A stretch of 9,524 nt of DNA from positions 1 to 9,524 of the forward strand of contig JAHKLP010000138.1 of NCBI GenBank assembly GCA_020855015.1, given 5' to 3'. Within the stretch, counting starts at the first letter, position 1; every line of letters begins with the position of its first letter. This DNA comes from Methanobacterium sp. Lineage in GTDB: Archaea > Methanobacteriota > Methanobacteria > Methanobacteriales > Methanobacteriaceae. Below the pieces are notes generated by a model that was not told the origin of the DNA, did no database searches, and saw only the letters and a program-made list of their open reading frames with translations. Made by a program: the position numbers and the translations under genes. Below are positions 1 through 6,730 of this stretch, piece by piece.

Positions 1-478
<478 letters not shown>

Positions 479-499
479 TCATTAAAACTAAATGATAGA

Positions 500-507
500 T
501 TTTTTTT
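500..507 (+). terminator. Oligo-T terminator after cofH
   Basis: A run of eight T lies 22 nt after the cofH stop codon, in an AT-rich convergent spacer. Archaeal RNA polymerase commonly terminates at T-rich tracts without a stem-loop. Termination here is inferred from sequence and position only. Confidence 0.5.
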
Positions 508-518
508 ATATTGAACTT

Positions 519-526
519 AAAAAAAA
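519..526 (-). terminator. Oligo-T terminator for the leftward elp3-deoC-cyclophilin cluster
   Basis: Eight A on the plus strand are eight T on the minus strand, about 45 nt past the stop codon of the leftward cyclophilin-like gene. Together with the T-run at 500-507 it makes a two-way terminator between convergent transcription units. Confidence 0.45.
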
Positions 527-571
527 GGATAAATATTGTTTTTTATAATATTGTTTTATTATTAGGAATGG

Positions 572-922
572 TCATAACCTCTTGATTACTACCCAATCGC
601 CCTCATCAACCTGTTCCATAATTTCCAAACCATCAACCGCCCTCCCTATATGATTCACGTCTGAGGCGGGTTGTGAGTCTCCGAAAAATATGCAGAAGGC
701 CTTACCTGGGGGCCAGTAAGATATATCTCCCTTGTCTGAGGTTGGTGAGGAATTTTCATAATCATGTTCTAAGAGTATTGGGAAGTAGATCTCATCATAC
801 CATAACTGGGCTGGGCCTTCCACAGGAAGGTTTTTATAGAATGCCTTGGCAGTTTCAGGGTTCCGATCATCCAGGATCGCCTTTAGTTTCCCTTTTTTGG
901 TTATTTCAATCTCTATTTCCAT
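572..922 (-). CDS. Cyclophilin-like fold protein, TM1367/PF04126 type
   Basis: This small protein (116 aa from ATG at 922) matches the TM1367-like family, whose Thermotoga structure has a cyclophilin-like beta-barrel; no enzymatic activity is established for the family as far as I know. The diagnostic stretch is GDISYWPPGKAFCIFFG followed by QPASDVNHIGRAVDGLE, recalled as nearly identical in layout to TM1367 (GDVxYWPPGKALCLFFG...ASAVNVIGK). The predicted protein is cytoplasmic, with no signal peptide or membrane segment. The start is uncertain. The ATG at 922 aligns with the family N-terminus, a GTG at 928 has a GTGAT motif 4 nt upstream, and the frame stays open to a GTG at 937 that has no clear ribosome-binding site. 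It sits about 41 bp downstream of deoC on the same strand and is probably co-transcribed with it. A link to deoxyribose metabolism is not shown. Confidence 0.85.
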   Translation of the reverse strand: MEIEIEITKKGKLKAILDDRNPETAKAFYKNLPVEGPAQLWYDEIYFPILLEHDYENSSPTSDKGDISYWPPGKAFCIFFGDSQPASDVNHIGRAVDGLEIMEQVDEGDWVVIKRL

Positions 923-963
923 CGTCACTGAAATCACACACTTCTATTACCATTTTTATCCAA

Positions 964-1638
964 TCAGTCAGCTTTGTTTAATAGGTCCTCCATTATCTGC
1001 ACACCTGTTGAGGTTCCTATTTTGCTGGCACCTGCATCTATCATGGCCAGGGCTGTTTCTAGGTCTCTGATCCCTCCGGATGCTTTCACACCCATCTCCA
1101 TGCCAACGGTTTCCCTCATTAATTGGACATCTTCTACTGTTGCTCCATCCACTCCGAATCCGGTGGATGTTTTCACATAGTGGGCTCCGGCTTCTCTGGC
1201 CAGCTGACAGGCGCTTATCTTCTCTTCACGGGTTAGAAGTGCTGTTTCCAGAATAACCTTAACCACTCTTCCCCTGGCTGCTCCCACCACTCCTGCAATA
1301 TCAGCCTGCACCAGAGAGTGATGGCCTGATTTGAGGGCTCCAATATTCATTACCATGTCCAGTTCTGATGCCCCATTCTCCACAGCCTCTTCAGCCTCAT
1401 AAGCCTTGGCATGGGGTGTTTGCACTCCGAATGGGAATCCTATCACCACACAAACTTGAGTATCAGAGTTTTCAAGTAGTTCATGGGCCAATGCTCCGTG
1501 GGTCGGTGTTACACAGACACAGCTGAAATCATAGTCATCTGCTTCTTTACAGAGAACTTTTATATCCTCATCAGTGGCATCCCGCTGCACATTGGTATGG
1601 TCAATCATCCCTGCCAGTTCTTCAATGGAAATCATCAT
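964..1638 (-). CDS. deoC: Deoxyribose-phosphate aldolase
   Basis: DeoC cleaves 2-deoxy-D-ribose 5-phosphate reversibly into glyceraldehyde 3-phosphate and acetaldehyde, using a class I Schiff-base mechanism in a TIM barrel. The 224-aa length is normal for the short archaeal/bacterial form. Counting from ATG 1638, visible catalytic residues are Asp94 in ELDMVMNIGALKSG, the Schiff-base Lys156 in YVKTSTGFG, and Lys185 in VKASGGIR; these match Asp102, Lys167 and Lys201 of the E. coli enzyme. An upstream in-frame ATG at 1653 would add five residues, but GGAGGG at 1651-1646 lies inside that extension and 7 nt before ATG 1638, so 1638 is the better start. The gene lies between elp3 (upstream, gap about 56 bp) and the cyclophilin-like gene (downstream). 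In methanogens it may serve deoxynucleoside salvage; that role is inference. Confidence 0.95.
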   Translation of the reverse strand: MMISIEELAGMIDHTNVQRDATDEDIKVLCKEADDYDFSCVCVTPTHGALAHELLENSDTQVCVVIGFPFGVQTPHAKAYEAEEAVENGASELDMVMNIGALKSGHHSLVQADIAGVVGAARGRVVKVILETALLTREEKISACQLAREAGAHYVKTSTGFGVDGATVEDVQLMRETVGMEMGVKASGGIRDLETALAMIDAGASKIGTSTGVQIMEDLLNKAD

Positions 1639-1645
1639 CAAAAAT

Positions 1646-1651
1646 CCCTCC
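1646..1651 (-). promoter_or_regulatory. Ribosome-binding site GGAGGG that sets the deoC start
   Basis: GGAGGG on the minus strand lies 7 nt before ATG 1638. It would fall inside the coding sequence if the longer ATG at 1653 were used, so it supports the shorter DeoC. Confidence 0.75.
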
Positions 1652-1694
1652 ATTTATTTTTTTCATTTATTTAATATTAAATCAAATAATATTT

Positions 1695-3323
1695 TCAGAC
1701 TAACTTTTTAGCCATATAAGGCCCTTTCCGCTCATACCCAAATTTACGGTAATAATTGCGGGCGCCGATTCCACTGGTAATGATAATTTCCCTCTTATCA
1801 TATTCTTCCCGGCTGATTCTCTCGGCCTCTTTGAGTAATTCCTCACCATAACCCTGATGCTGCCACAGTTCATCCTCCCTCTCCCCCAGTGGCATCATGG
1901 GGCCATAAACGTGTAATTCTCGAACTAGAGCGGTATCATAGTTGATTTCAGGTCGATGTGCATGGGATGATGGCATCCGCAGTCTTAAAAAGCCGAGAAG
2001 AACATCAGAATCAACGTCTTCCATGGATAGAAAATGTTCTTCACCTTCACTGGCATGATAACTCTCTTTTAAGAGTTGAACATCCTCCTGATTGGTGTTT
2101 ATCCCATGAGCGACTTGGTGTCCAACTTCCCGGCAGCGTATGCACTGACACTGCACATTTTCGTCTTTTAGACGATTATAAACTAGTTCTCCTAAGTTAG
2201 ACTTCTTCACTCCTGCTTCTATAAGTTGGGATGGAATATCCCGCTGGATACGCATGGTTCGAACCCACTTGGGAAGTAACTTTTTTACCTGGACTATGAG
2301 GTCAACTGCTTCTGCTGTGGTGTAGGGCTGGTATTCCCCTTTTTCCCATAATTCATGAAGTTTGGATCCCTTGGTCACCAGGCAGGGATAGATCTTCAGC
2401 ATGTCTGGTTTGAAACGTTCATCAGTAAAAAGTCTCTGGAAGATCCTCAGATCCCTTTCAGGGTCGGAAAAAAGCCCGGGCATAAGATGCATAGCCACTT
2501 TAATCCCAGAATCCTTCAAAACCCTGGTGGCCTCTACAGTATCTTCCACTGTGTGCCCTCGCTGGATGCGATGGTAAATGTAATTATAGATGGTCTGCAC
2601 ACCCAGTTCAACCCTGGTCACTCCCATCTGTAGCATACGGTCCACATCTTCCATTTTAGAGTAATCTGGCCGGGTTTCAAAGGTCATACCCACACACCGA
2701 ACACTGGAGCTTTCATTGGCTCTTTGAACATCTTTTAAGTATTTGAATCCATGTGAAGTCGTTGGAAGCACTTTCTCGTCATTAGAAACAAGTTTTGGTT
2801 CTTTTACTCCAAAGTCCACCATGGCCTGGAGGCACTGGGTGATGAACCATTCCTGGAAGCATAAAAATCGTGAGGGAAATGTACCGCCCATAATTATTAG
2901 CTCCACTTTATCCAGGGGGTGTCCAATACTCCCCAGTTGGAGCAAGCGATTGTAAACCTGTTTATATGGATCAAAATCGTACATCCGGGCCCTTAATGCA
3001 GCAGGCTCCTCTCCAGTATAACTTGGGGGTGCTATGGTGCTTTCAGGGCAGTAGAGGCATCTTCCGTGTGGACATTTGTGTGGAGGGCACATCACCGCCA
3101 CCACAGCCACTCCTGAGATGGTTCTGGTAGGTTTTTTCTTCAAAATAGGGGTAACTAATTCTTTTTCATCACTAGTGGCATTTTTTAGTATTTCAGAGTT
3201 GCGGGGGAAACGGTTTAGCCCATATTCACGGCAAACAGTGAATTTGGCTTTCTCCAGATCCTTCCTGTTTTTTATTTTCCCATTTAATATGTCATTTATT
3301 ATGGATCTTCCCGCTTCTTCCAT
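1695..3323 (-). CDS. elp3: Elp3, tRNA wobble-uridine modification enzyme (radical SAM + GNAT)
   Basis: Archaeal Elp3 attaches a carboxymethyl group, derived from acetyl-CoA, to C5 of uridine 34 in the tRNA wobble position; archaea lack the other Elongator subunits and Elp3 acts alone. The 542-aa protein has the expected layout. An N-terminal tRNA-binding helical region covers about residues 1-70. The radical SAM domain follows, with cysteines at 79, 84, 89 and 92 (CPPHKCPHGRCLYCPES); by homology 84, 89 and 92 hold the [4Fe-4S] cluster in CX4CX2C spacing. TFETRPDY and the ELGVQT segment follow. A C-terminal GNAT domain has the acetyl-CoA loop QHQGYG at 488-493 and YYRKFGY at 524-530. A CxC plus C zinc-site-like cluster (CQCIRCREVGH) lies between the two domains. 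The start is ATG 3323, with GGAG 7 nt upstream. It is the first gene of the leftward cluster with deoC and the cyclophilin-like gene. Confidence 0.96.
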   Translation of the reverse strand: MEEAGRSIINDILNGKIKNRKDLEKAKFTVCREYGLNRFPRNSEILKNATSDEKELVTPILKKKPTRTISGVAVVAVMCPPHKCPHGRCLYCPESTIAPPSYTGEEPAALRARMYDFDPYKQVYNRLLQLGSIGHPLDKVELIIMGGTFPSRFLCFQEWFITQCLQAMVDFGVKEPKLVSNDEKVLPTTSHGFKYLKDVQRANESSSVRCVGMTFETRPDYSKMEDVDRMLQMGVTRVELGVQTIYNYIYHRIQRGHTVEDTVEATRVLKDSGIKVAMHLMPGLFSDPERDLRIFQRLFTDERFKPDMLKIYPCLVTKGSKLHELWEKGEYQPYTTAEAVDLIVQVKKLLPKWVRTMRIQRDIPSQLIEAGVKKSNLGELVYNRLKDENVQCQCIRCREVGHQVAHGINTNQEDVQLLKESYHASEGEEHFLSMEDVDSDVLLGFLRLRMPSSHAHRPEINYDTALVRELHVYGPMMPLGEREDELWQHQGYGEELLKEAERISREEYDKREIIITSGIGARNYYRKFGYERKGPYMAKKLV

Positions 3324-3387
3324 GGTCTTTCTCCGATATACCAGTTAATTTAATATTGTTTACTAATTTATTAATTTGTTTCCAATG

Positions 3388-3395
3388 CTATAAAT
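3388..3395 (-). promoter_or_regulatory. Possible TATA box for the elp3 cluster
   Basis: ATTTATAG on the minus strand lies about 68 nt before the elp3 start. A transcript start about 25 nt downstream would leave a leader of roughly 40 nt containing the GGAG at 3334-3331. The spacer is AT-rich, so other TATA-like words exist; this is a weak call. Confidence 0.3.
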
Positions 3396-3525
3396 GAATA
3401 ATAAAATTCAAAAATCAATGATTTCTAGAAAAATATTTTAACTTTGAAGGTAGTTTGTATGTTTAAACCTCAAATCCTATTTTTGGGGAGAATAAAAGGA
3501 GATAAAAACCTTAAAATTGGACAAA

Positions 3526-3534
3526 AATTATATA
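3526..3534 (+). promoter_or_regulatory. TATA box of the PRC-barrel gene
   Basis: AATTATATA with an A-rich upstream BRE-like stretch lies about 36 nt before ATG 3567. Initiation about 25 nt downstream of its centre would fall near 3556, giving a very short leader that just includes GGTG at 3558-3561. The rest of the 243-bp divergent spacer 3324-3566 shows no clear gene. Confidence 0.5.
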
Positions 3535-3566
3535 CATCAAAAAACAGATTATAATATGGTGTTTTA

Positions 3567-3851
3567 ATGAAAGTGAGCGACTTTTTCGGGCGAAGAGTTT
3601 TGGATAAAAAGGCTAATGAGGTTGGGAAAGTGGTTGATATGGTGATAAAACCAAAGGAAGGTCTTATAACCACTATAATCATATCAACCAGTGACTTTGG
3701 GCTCACCAGGAAAGATCTGGAGATAGAAACTTCTGACATAGAAGAGGTGGGAGACTACCTTTTATTAAATATTGAGAAGAAAGACCTTGAACTAAGAAAG
3801 GAATCATCCCAGAAAACTAAAAAAAGACGTTTGGATATTAAAGAACCTTGA
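3567..3851 (+). CDS. PRC-barrel domain protein
   Basis: This 94-aa protein has a single PRC-barrel, the small beta-barrel fold found in photosynthetic reaction centre H subunits and RimM. The visible pattern is typical: MKVSDFFGRRVLDKKANEVGKVVDMVIKP (residues 1-29, split by the family's conserved G-x-V-x-D), then a hydrophobic strand ITTIIIST (34-41), an SDIEEVGDYLLLN segment (56-68), and a charged Lys/Arg-rich tail from about 71 to 94. Stand-alone PRC-barrel proteins are abundant in methanogens and are thought to be protein- or RNA-associated adaptors; one related archaeal member, CdpB, takes part in cell division in haloarchaea. A specific job for this one is not evident. The start is ATG with GGTG 5 nt upstream. 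A 109-bp spacer separates it from the DUF2098-like gene on the same strand. Confidence 0.88.
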   Translation: MKVSDFFGRRVLDKKANEVGKVVDMVIKPKEGLITTIIISTSDFGLTRKDLEIETSDIEEVGDYLLLNIEKKDLELRKESSQKTKKRRLDIKEP

Positions 3852-3948
3852 TTATTAAAAGATTGAAAAAATAAGATAATAAATATTAATTACAGATATC
3901 AGATATAATTGTATTGTATTTCTTGAATTATGAAAATTCAGATTATAT

Positions 3949-3957
3949 GGGGGTGAG
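3949..3957 (+). promoter_or_regulatory. Strong ribosome-binding site that sets a GTG start
   Basis: GGGGGTGAG ends 3 nt before the GTG at 3961 and matches the 16S 3'-end complement (GGAGGTGAT-type). It supports use of GTG rather than a downstream ATG. Confidence 0.7.
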
Positions 3958-3960
3958 AAT

Positions 3961-4296
3961 GTGGAAGCAGCTAACAAGAACAAAGAACTTTTAATCGGTG
4001 TTCATGTACGATATAATGGAACAGGTAGTGCAGGTGAGGTTTTAGCACTTCGCAGTGATGATGATGGTATCTGGGCTAAGGTGGATACCACCCAGCTATG
4101 GTACAACAGCCGCTATCTGGAACTTTTGGATAAAGATGAGTATATGAAGATCAAAAACAGAGAATCGAAGAGAAAAAATAATAAGTTCAATGAAGAAGCC
4201 GATGAAAGAGAAGTAACTAAGAAAAAGGTTGATTCAATTAAAAAGGATCTTGAAGGCGTTGATATGAGCACAGAACTCTGTGATGGTGGAGGTTAA
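3961..4296 (+). CDS. DUF2098-like small protein
   Basis: This is a 111-aa protein. Residues 9-55 fit the methanogen DUF2098 pattern: LLIGVHVRYNGTGSAGEVLALRSDDDGIWAKVDTTQLWYNSRYLELLD, a compact beta domain with V-x-Y-x-x-T-G-x-x-G, W-(A/V)-K-(V/L)-D-T-T and Y-x-x-R-Y-L-E landmarks (described here in pieces of the family motif). DUF2098 has no known function; the domain looks like a small SH3/Tudor-type barrel, which is inference. The second half (about 60-111) is a highly charged, Lys/Glu-rich stretch likely to be helical or disordered, ending in STELCDGGG. It starts with GTG, backed by a strong ribosome-binding site. It follows the PRC-barrel gene on the same strand and is followed by an oligo-T run, so it ends its transcription unit. 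Confidence 0.75.
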   Translation: MEAANKNKELLIGVHVRYNGTGSAGEVLALRSDDDGIWAKVDTTQLWYNSRYLELLDKDEYMKIKNRESKRKNNKFNEEADEREVTKKKVDSIKKDLEGVDMSTELCDGGG

Positions 4297-4313
4297 TAAT
4301 CTCCAATCAATAA

Positions 4314-4321
4314 TTTTTTTT
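4314..4321 (+). terminator. Oligo-T terminator after the DUF2098-like gene
   Basis: Eight T lie about 18 nt past the TAA stop, in the convergent spacer 4297-4391. No matching oligo-T run was seen on the minus strand for the membrane-protein gene that ends at 4392. Confidence 0.5.
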
Positions 4322-4391
4322 AGAATATGCTTCCTAAATTATCTAATTTAATTATTTTTCCTGTATTTTTTAATCTAACCCTTTAACTCAT

Positions 4392-4898
4392 CTAATTTTT
4401 CAAGTTATTGATGCACTGTTCTAATGAATTTTCAACTGCAGATTTATCAACCTTAAGCTCACTTAAAACATGGGCACTGTTACTTTTATCCGATGGTGTG
4501 TGTACCGGGTCGCAAATAGTTTGATTGTTACCAGGAACATGAACTGGGTCGCAGATCACTGGTTCTGTGATTACTCTATAAATCAGATAAACAATGAGTA
4601 AAGAGATAATGCCAGAGATAATGGCAATTGTAATTTTAATTTTCTCATTCTGGATTGAAGTGTCAATAATACAGCCAATAAGGTAGCTTAAAACCAGTCC
4701 CACAACCAGGAAAAAGGAAATGCTCATTAAAAATGCTGCAGTATCAACTAGTATGGAAGAGGAGGAAAAGTAGTAATTATTGGCATTGATGTATTGGCCG
4801 AAAAATAGCATAACCAAGCTGGCAAATGGGATAAATATTATTATAAAAAAGATTATTTTAAATTTGTTGGGATATAGAACTTCTTTGAGATCTACCAT
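4392..4898 (-). CDS. Three-helix membrane protein with two tandem CDPVH motifs
   Basis: I do not recognise a named family. The 168-aa protein has three hydrophobic segments at about residues 14-36, 49-78 and 87-110, then a soluble C-terminal region of about 58 residues. Lysines flank TM1 on its N-terminal side and the TM2-TM3 loop (QNEKIK), so the positive-inside rule puts the N-terminus inside and the C-terminal region outside the membrane. That region has two copies of ICDPVHxP, 13 residues apart (Cys116/His120 and Cys129/His133), a third Cys at 162, and an otherwise polar sequence ending in a helix-like stretch. Cys and His in each repeat could bind a metal or form a disulfide; this is inference. 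No good ribosome-binding site precedes the ATG, but a TATA-like box lies 25 nt upstream, as in leaderless transcripts. It lies 55 bp downstream of the radical SAM gene on the same strand. Confidence 0.75.
   Translation of the reverse strand: MVDLKEVLYPNKFKIIFFIIIFIPFASLVMLFFGQYINANNYYFSSSSILVDTAAFLMSISFFLVVGLVLSYLIGCIIDTSIQNEKIKITIAIISGIISLLIVYLIYRVITEPVICDPVHVPGNNQTICDPVHTPSDKSNSAHVLSELKVDKSAVENSLEQCINNLKN
4494..4556 (-). repeat. Tandem 13-codon repeat encoding ICDPVHxP
   Basis: Two adjacent units of 13 codons within the membrane-protein gene encode ICDPVHVPGNNQT and ICDPVHTPSDKSN. The first eight positions agree except one; the last five have diverged. The DNA of the two copies is similar but not identical, which suggests an old, protein-selected duplication. 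Confidence 0.7.
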
Positions 4899-4918
4899 AA
4901 TATTGTCTTTGTATTTTC

Positions 4919-4927
4919 TATTATAAT
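4919..4927 (-). promoter_or_regulatory. Possible TATA box giving a leaderless transcript
   Basis: ATTATAATA on the minus strand is centred about 25 nt before ATG 4898. With normal archaeal spacing the transcript would begin at or next to the start codon, which fits the missing ribosome-binding site. The spacer is AT-rich, so chance is possible. Confidence 0.4.
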
Positions 4928-4953
4928 TATTTTTTTCAAATCAATTATTATAG

Positions 4954-6597
4954 TTAAATCCTGAAAATTTTCCCTATGGTTGCTGAGTCCTGCAAGTAAT
5001 CATCCACTCCCTGTTCTTGGAATTTTTTCCCCAACACTTGGAATCTCCAAATCTTCTCAGCTAATTTATCCACATTTTTAGAACTATCCCCATAACACTG
5101 GTCCATTTTATTGGCTAAGATTTCTAATTTTTCTTCAATTCCAGTTTCTGGGACCATTCTGTAAATATCAAGTAAACATTCAAGTGTAAATTCATTGCAA
5201 GTTTGGATACGATTCAGTGCTTCGTTTTTCAATTTCTGTGCTTTTTTACCAGGATAGAAACGTTGGAGTAACTCTGAGCGATAGGATAGGGCAATCAGTT
5301 TATGGGATAGTTCAGGGTATGGGGACTGGTCCCGGTAAAAGGTGAGGGCATTGATACGAAACATCTTCTCTGTTGCATCATCCTGGATCCGATAGTCCCA
5401 GTGAGGCCAATCCCCCATTAGGAGTCCTTTCCGTTTAACCAGTCTTTCAAGGGGTGAACCTGCCACAATTTCGGCTCTTCCAAAATCAAAGGCCATTTCT
5501 TTGTTTTTGTTCATGAAATAGATGTTCTCGTTTATCTCCTCCAGGGTGGCCCGTGGATGGAACATGAGTAAATTAAAAGTAACACCCATATCAAAGTTTT
5601 TCAGGAGTTGAAGGGAATAATTAACATCATCCATGGTTGCAGCGCGTGCCAGAGATTTTAATCCACTGTCACTTGCATTTTCAACGCCCAAAAACACTCC
5701 CACCGCTCCCAGTTCTTCTAAAAGCGTTAGTATTTCTTCACTGATACCATCTGGTCGTGTTTTTATGAGAAGAGCAATATCATCCAAGTTCACTTTTTCC
5801 TTTATTAAAGACTTTCTTAAGGAGTTTAAACGGTCATAGGAACTTTTTGTGGATGGTAATAGAAAATTGTCATCATGAAACTGGAATAACCGTACATTAT
5901 TTTTCTTGTAAAGCTCTGCCATTTCTTGAGCAACATTTTCTGGTGTTCTCAAAGTATAAGGGAGTCCTGTTTTCGGTTTATGGAAAGCGCCTATGCAGCA
6001 GTAAATGCAACGGGAATGGAAACATCCTCGACTACTCACCAGTGTGCTGAATCTCTCCCCTAACCTTATCTGAGGGGTTTTTTCACGTACGGGGAATGCG
6101 AGATTATCTAGATCTGGAAATTCATTCAACAAAGAATTTTCATGAAAAGAGCCATCTTGTGACCGATAGACTAGGTTTGGGACATTTATTAAATTTTCTC
6201 TATTTATTACAGCATCAATAAGTGTTGAAATAGCTTCTTCCCCTTCGAATCGAATTACCGAGTCAATAGCACCATATTTGAGTATTTTTTCATATTCGAA
6301 GGTAGGGAAATGACCGCCTACGGTTATGTGGACTTCTGGTTTGATCTGCTTTATTTCCTGGATGAGATCAAGGAACATGATGGCCATGGACTGGAAAGCC
6401 ATGGACACAGCCACCATATCTGGTTGAAATGATTCGAATTCATCTAAAACATTTTTAAACATCTGATAATTTGAACACCCTGCAATTTTAACCTGATTTC
6501 CGTTTCTTATAAGTTCCGCACCTAGGTAGCGGATGGCCAAGTTTTCTTCATCTTCTGCCCCAACCAGCAGGACTTTCCCCTTTTTGTTTTCTTTCAT
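4954..6597 (-). CDS. B12-binding domain radical SAM protein
   Basis: This is a 547-aa class B-type radical SAM protein of unknown substrate. Residues 8 to about 135 form a Rossmann-like cobalamin-binding domain (KVLLVGAEDEENLAIRYLGAELIRNG, described by its parts, with FQPDMVAVSMAFQS and ITVGGHFPTF); the DxHxxG motif of His-on methyltransferases is absent, as is usual in this class. The radical SAM domain runs from about 185 to 400. The cluster motif SSRGCFHSRCIYCC places Cys at 192, 197, 200 and 201, so spacing is CX4CX2C with an extra Cys. FHDDNF (a conserved strand-2 motif), KTRPDG and GVFLGVENAS follow, all typical for the group. The C-terminal ~140 residues are helical and unassigned. Such enzymes do methylations, cyclisations or ring contractions; nothing here picks one. 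The nearest downstream gene is the CDPVH membrane protein; the upstream neighbour is divergent. Only a weak ribosome-binding site is visible at ATG 6597. Confidence 0.9.
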   Translation of the reverse strand: MKENKKGKVLLVGAEDEENLAIRYLGAELIRNGNQVKIAGCSNYQMFKNVLDEFESFQPDMVAVSMAFQSMAIMFLDLIQEIKQIKPEVHITVGGHFPTFEYEKILKYGAIDSVIRFEGEEAISTLIDAVINRENLINVPNLVYRSQDGSFHENSLLNEFPDLDNLAFPVREKTPQIRLGERFSTLVSSRGCFHSRCIYCCIGAFHKPKTGLPYTLRTPENVAQEMAELYKKNNVRLFQFHDDNFLLPSTKSSYDRLNSLRKSLIKEKVNLDDIALLIKTRPDGISEEILTLLEELGAVGVFLGVENASDSGLKSLARAATMDDVNYSLQLLKNFDMGVTFNLLMFHPRATLEEINENIYFMNKNKEMAFDFGRAEIVAGSPLERLVKRKGLLMGDWPHWDYRIQDDATEKMFRINALTFYRDQSPYPELSHKLIALSYRSELLQRFYPGKKAQKLKNEALNRIQTCNEFTLECLLDIYRMVPETGIEEKLEILANKMDQCYGDSSKNVDKLAEKIWRFQVLGKKFQEQGVDDYLQDSATIGKIFRI

Positions 6598-6614
6598 GCA
6601 GACCAGATGATTTC

Positions 6615-6637
6615 TTTTATTTAATGAAGATTATATG
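6615..6637 (-). promoter_or_regulatory. Possible promoter of the radical SAM gene (two TATA-like words)
   Basis: On the minus strand TTAAATAAAA (6624-6615) is centred about 23 nt before ATG 6597, and CATATAA (about 6637-6631) about 37 nt before it. The first would give a leaderless transcript; the second a leader of about 12 nt. Which is used cannot be decided from sequence. Confidence 0.35.
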
Positions 6638-6684
6638 TCTAATTATTTTGAATTTTTACCAACATTTTTATCTTACAGTATTAG

Positions 6685-6692
6685 TATATATT
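6685..6692 (+). promoter_or_regulatory. TATA box of the 80-aa membrane protein gene
   Basis: TATATATT lies about 43 nt before ATG 6731. A start about 25 nt downstream (near 6713) leaves a short leader carrying GGAGG at 6719-6723. This also argues that the in-frame ATG at 6635 is upstream of the transcript and not used. Confidence 0.55.
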
Positions 6693-6730
6693 ACTCACAG
6701 ATATGTTTTATAGAATGTGGAGGATTCCTT

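Noticed and set aside
673..1180. Overlapping plus-strand open frames opposite the cyclophilin-like gene and deoC.
   Set aside because: They lie antisense to two well-recognised genes and encode low-complexity, unrecognisable proteins.
1958..3348. Several plus-strand open frames of 70-92 codons opposite elp3.
   Set aside because: They are shadows of a long, clearly identified Elp3 gene and have no ribosome-binding sites or family motifs.
3459..3554. A 31-codon open frame starting MFKPQILF in the spacer before the PRC-barrel gene, with AAGGT upstream.
   Set aside because: It overlaps the predicted TATA box of the PRC-barrel gene, is short, and shows no recognisable motif; chance is the simpler explanation.
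3470..3739. An 89-codon minus-strand open frame across the PRC-barrel gene.
   Set aside because: It covers the reverse strand of a recognised domain and its product resembles nothing known.
6635..6730. A 32-residue N-terminal extension of the LGFLGFLG protein from ATG 6635.
   Set aside because: The TATA box at 6685 lies inside it and GGAGG sits correctly before ATG 6731, so the extension is unlikely to be transcribed or translated.
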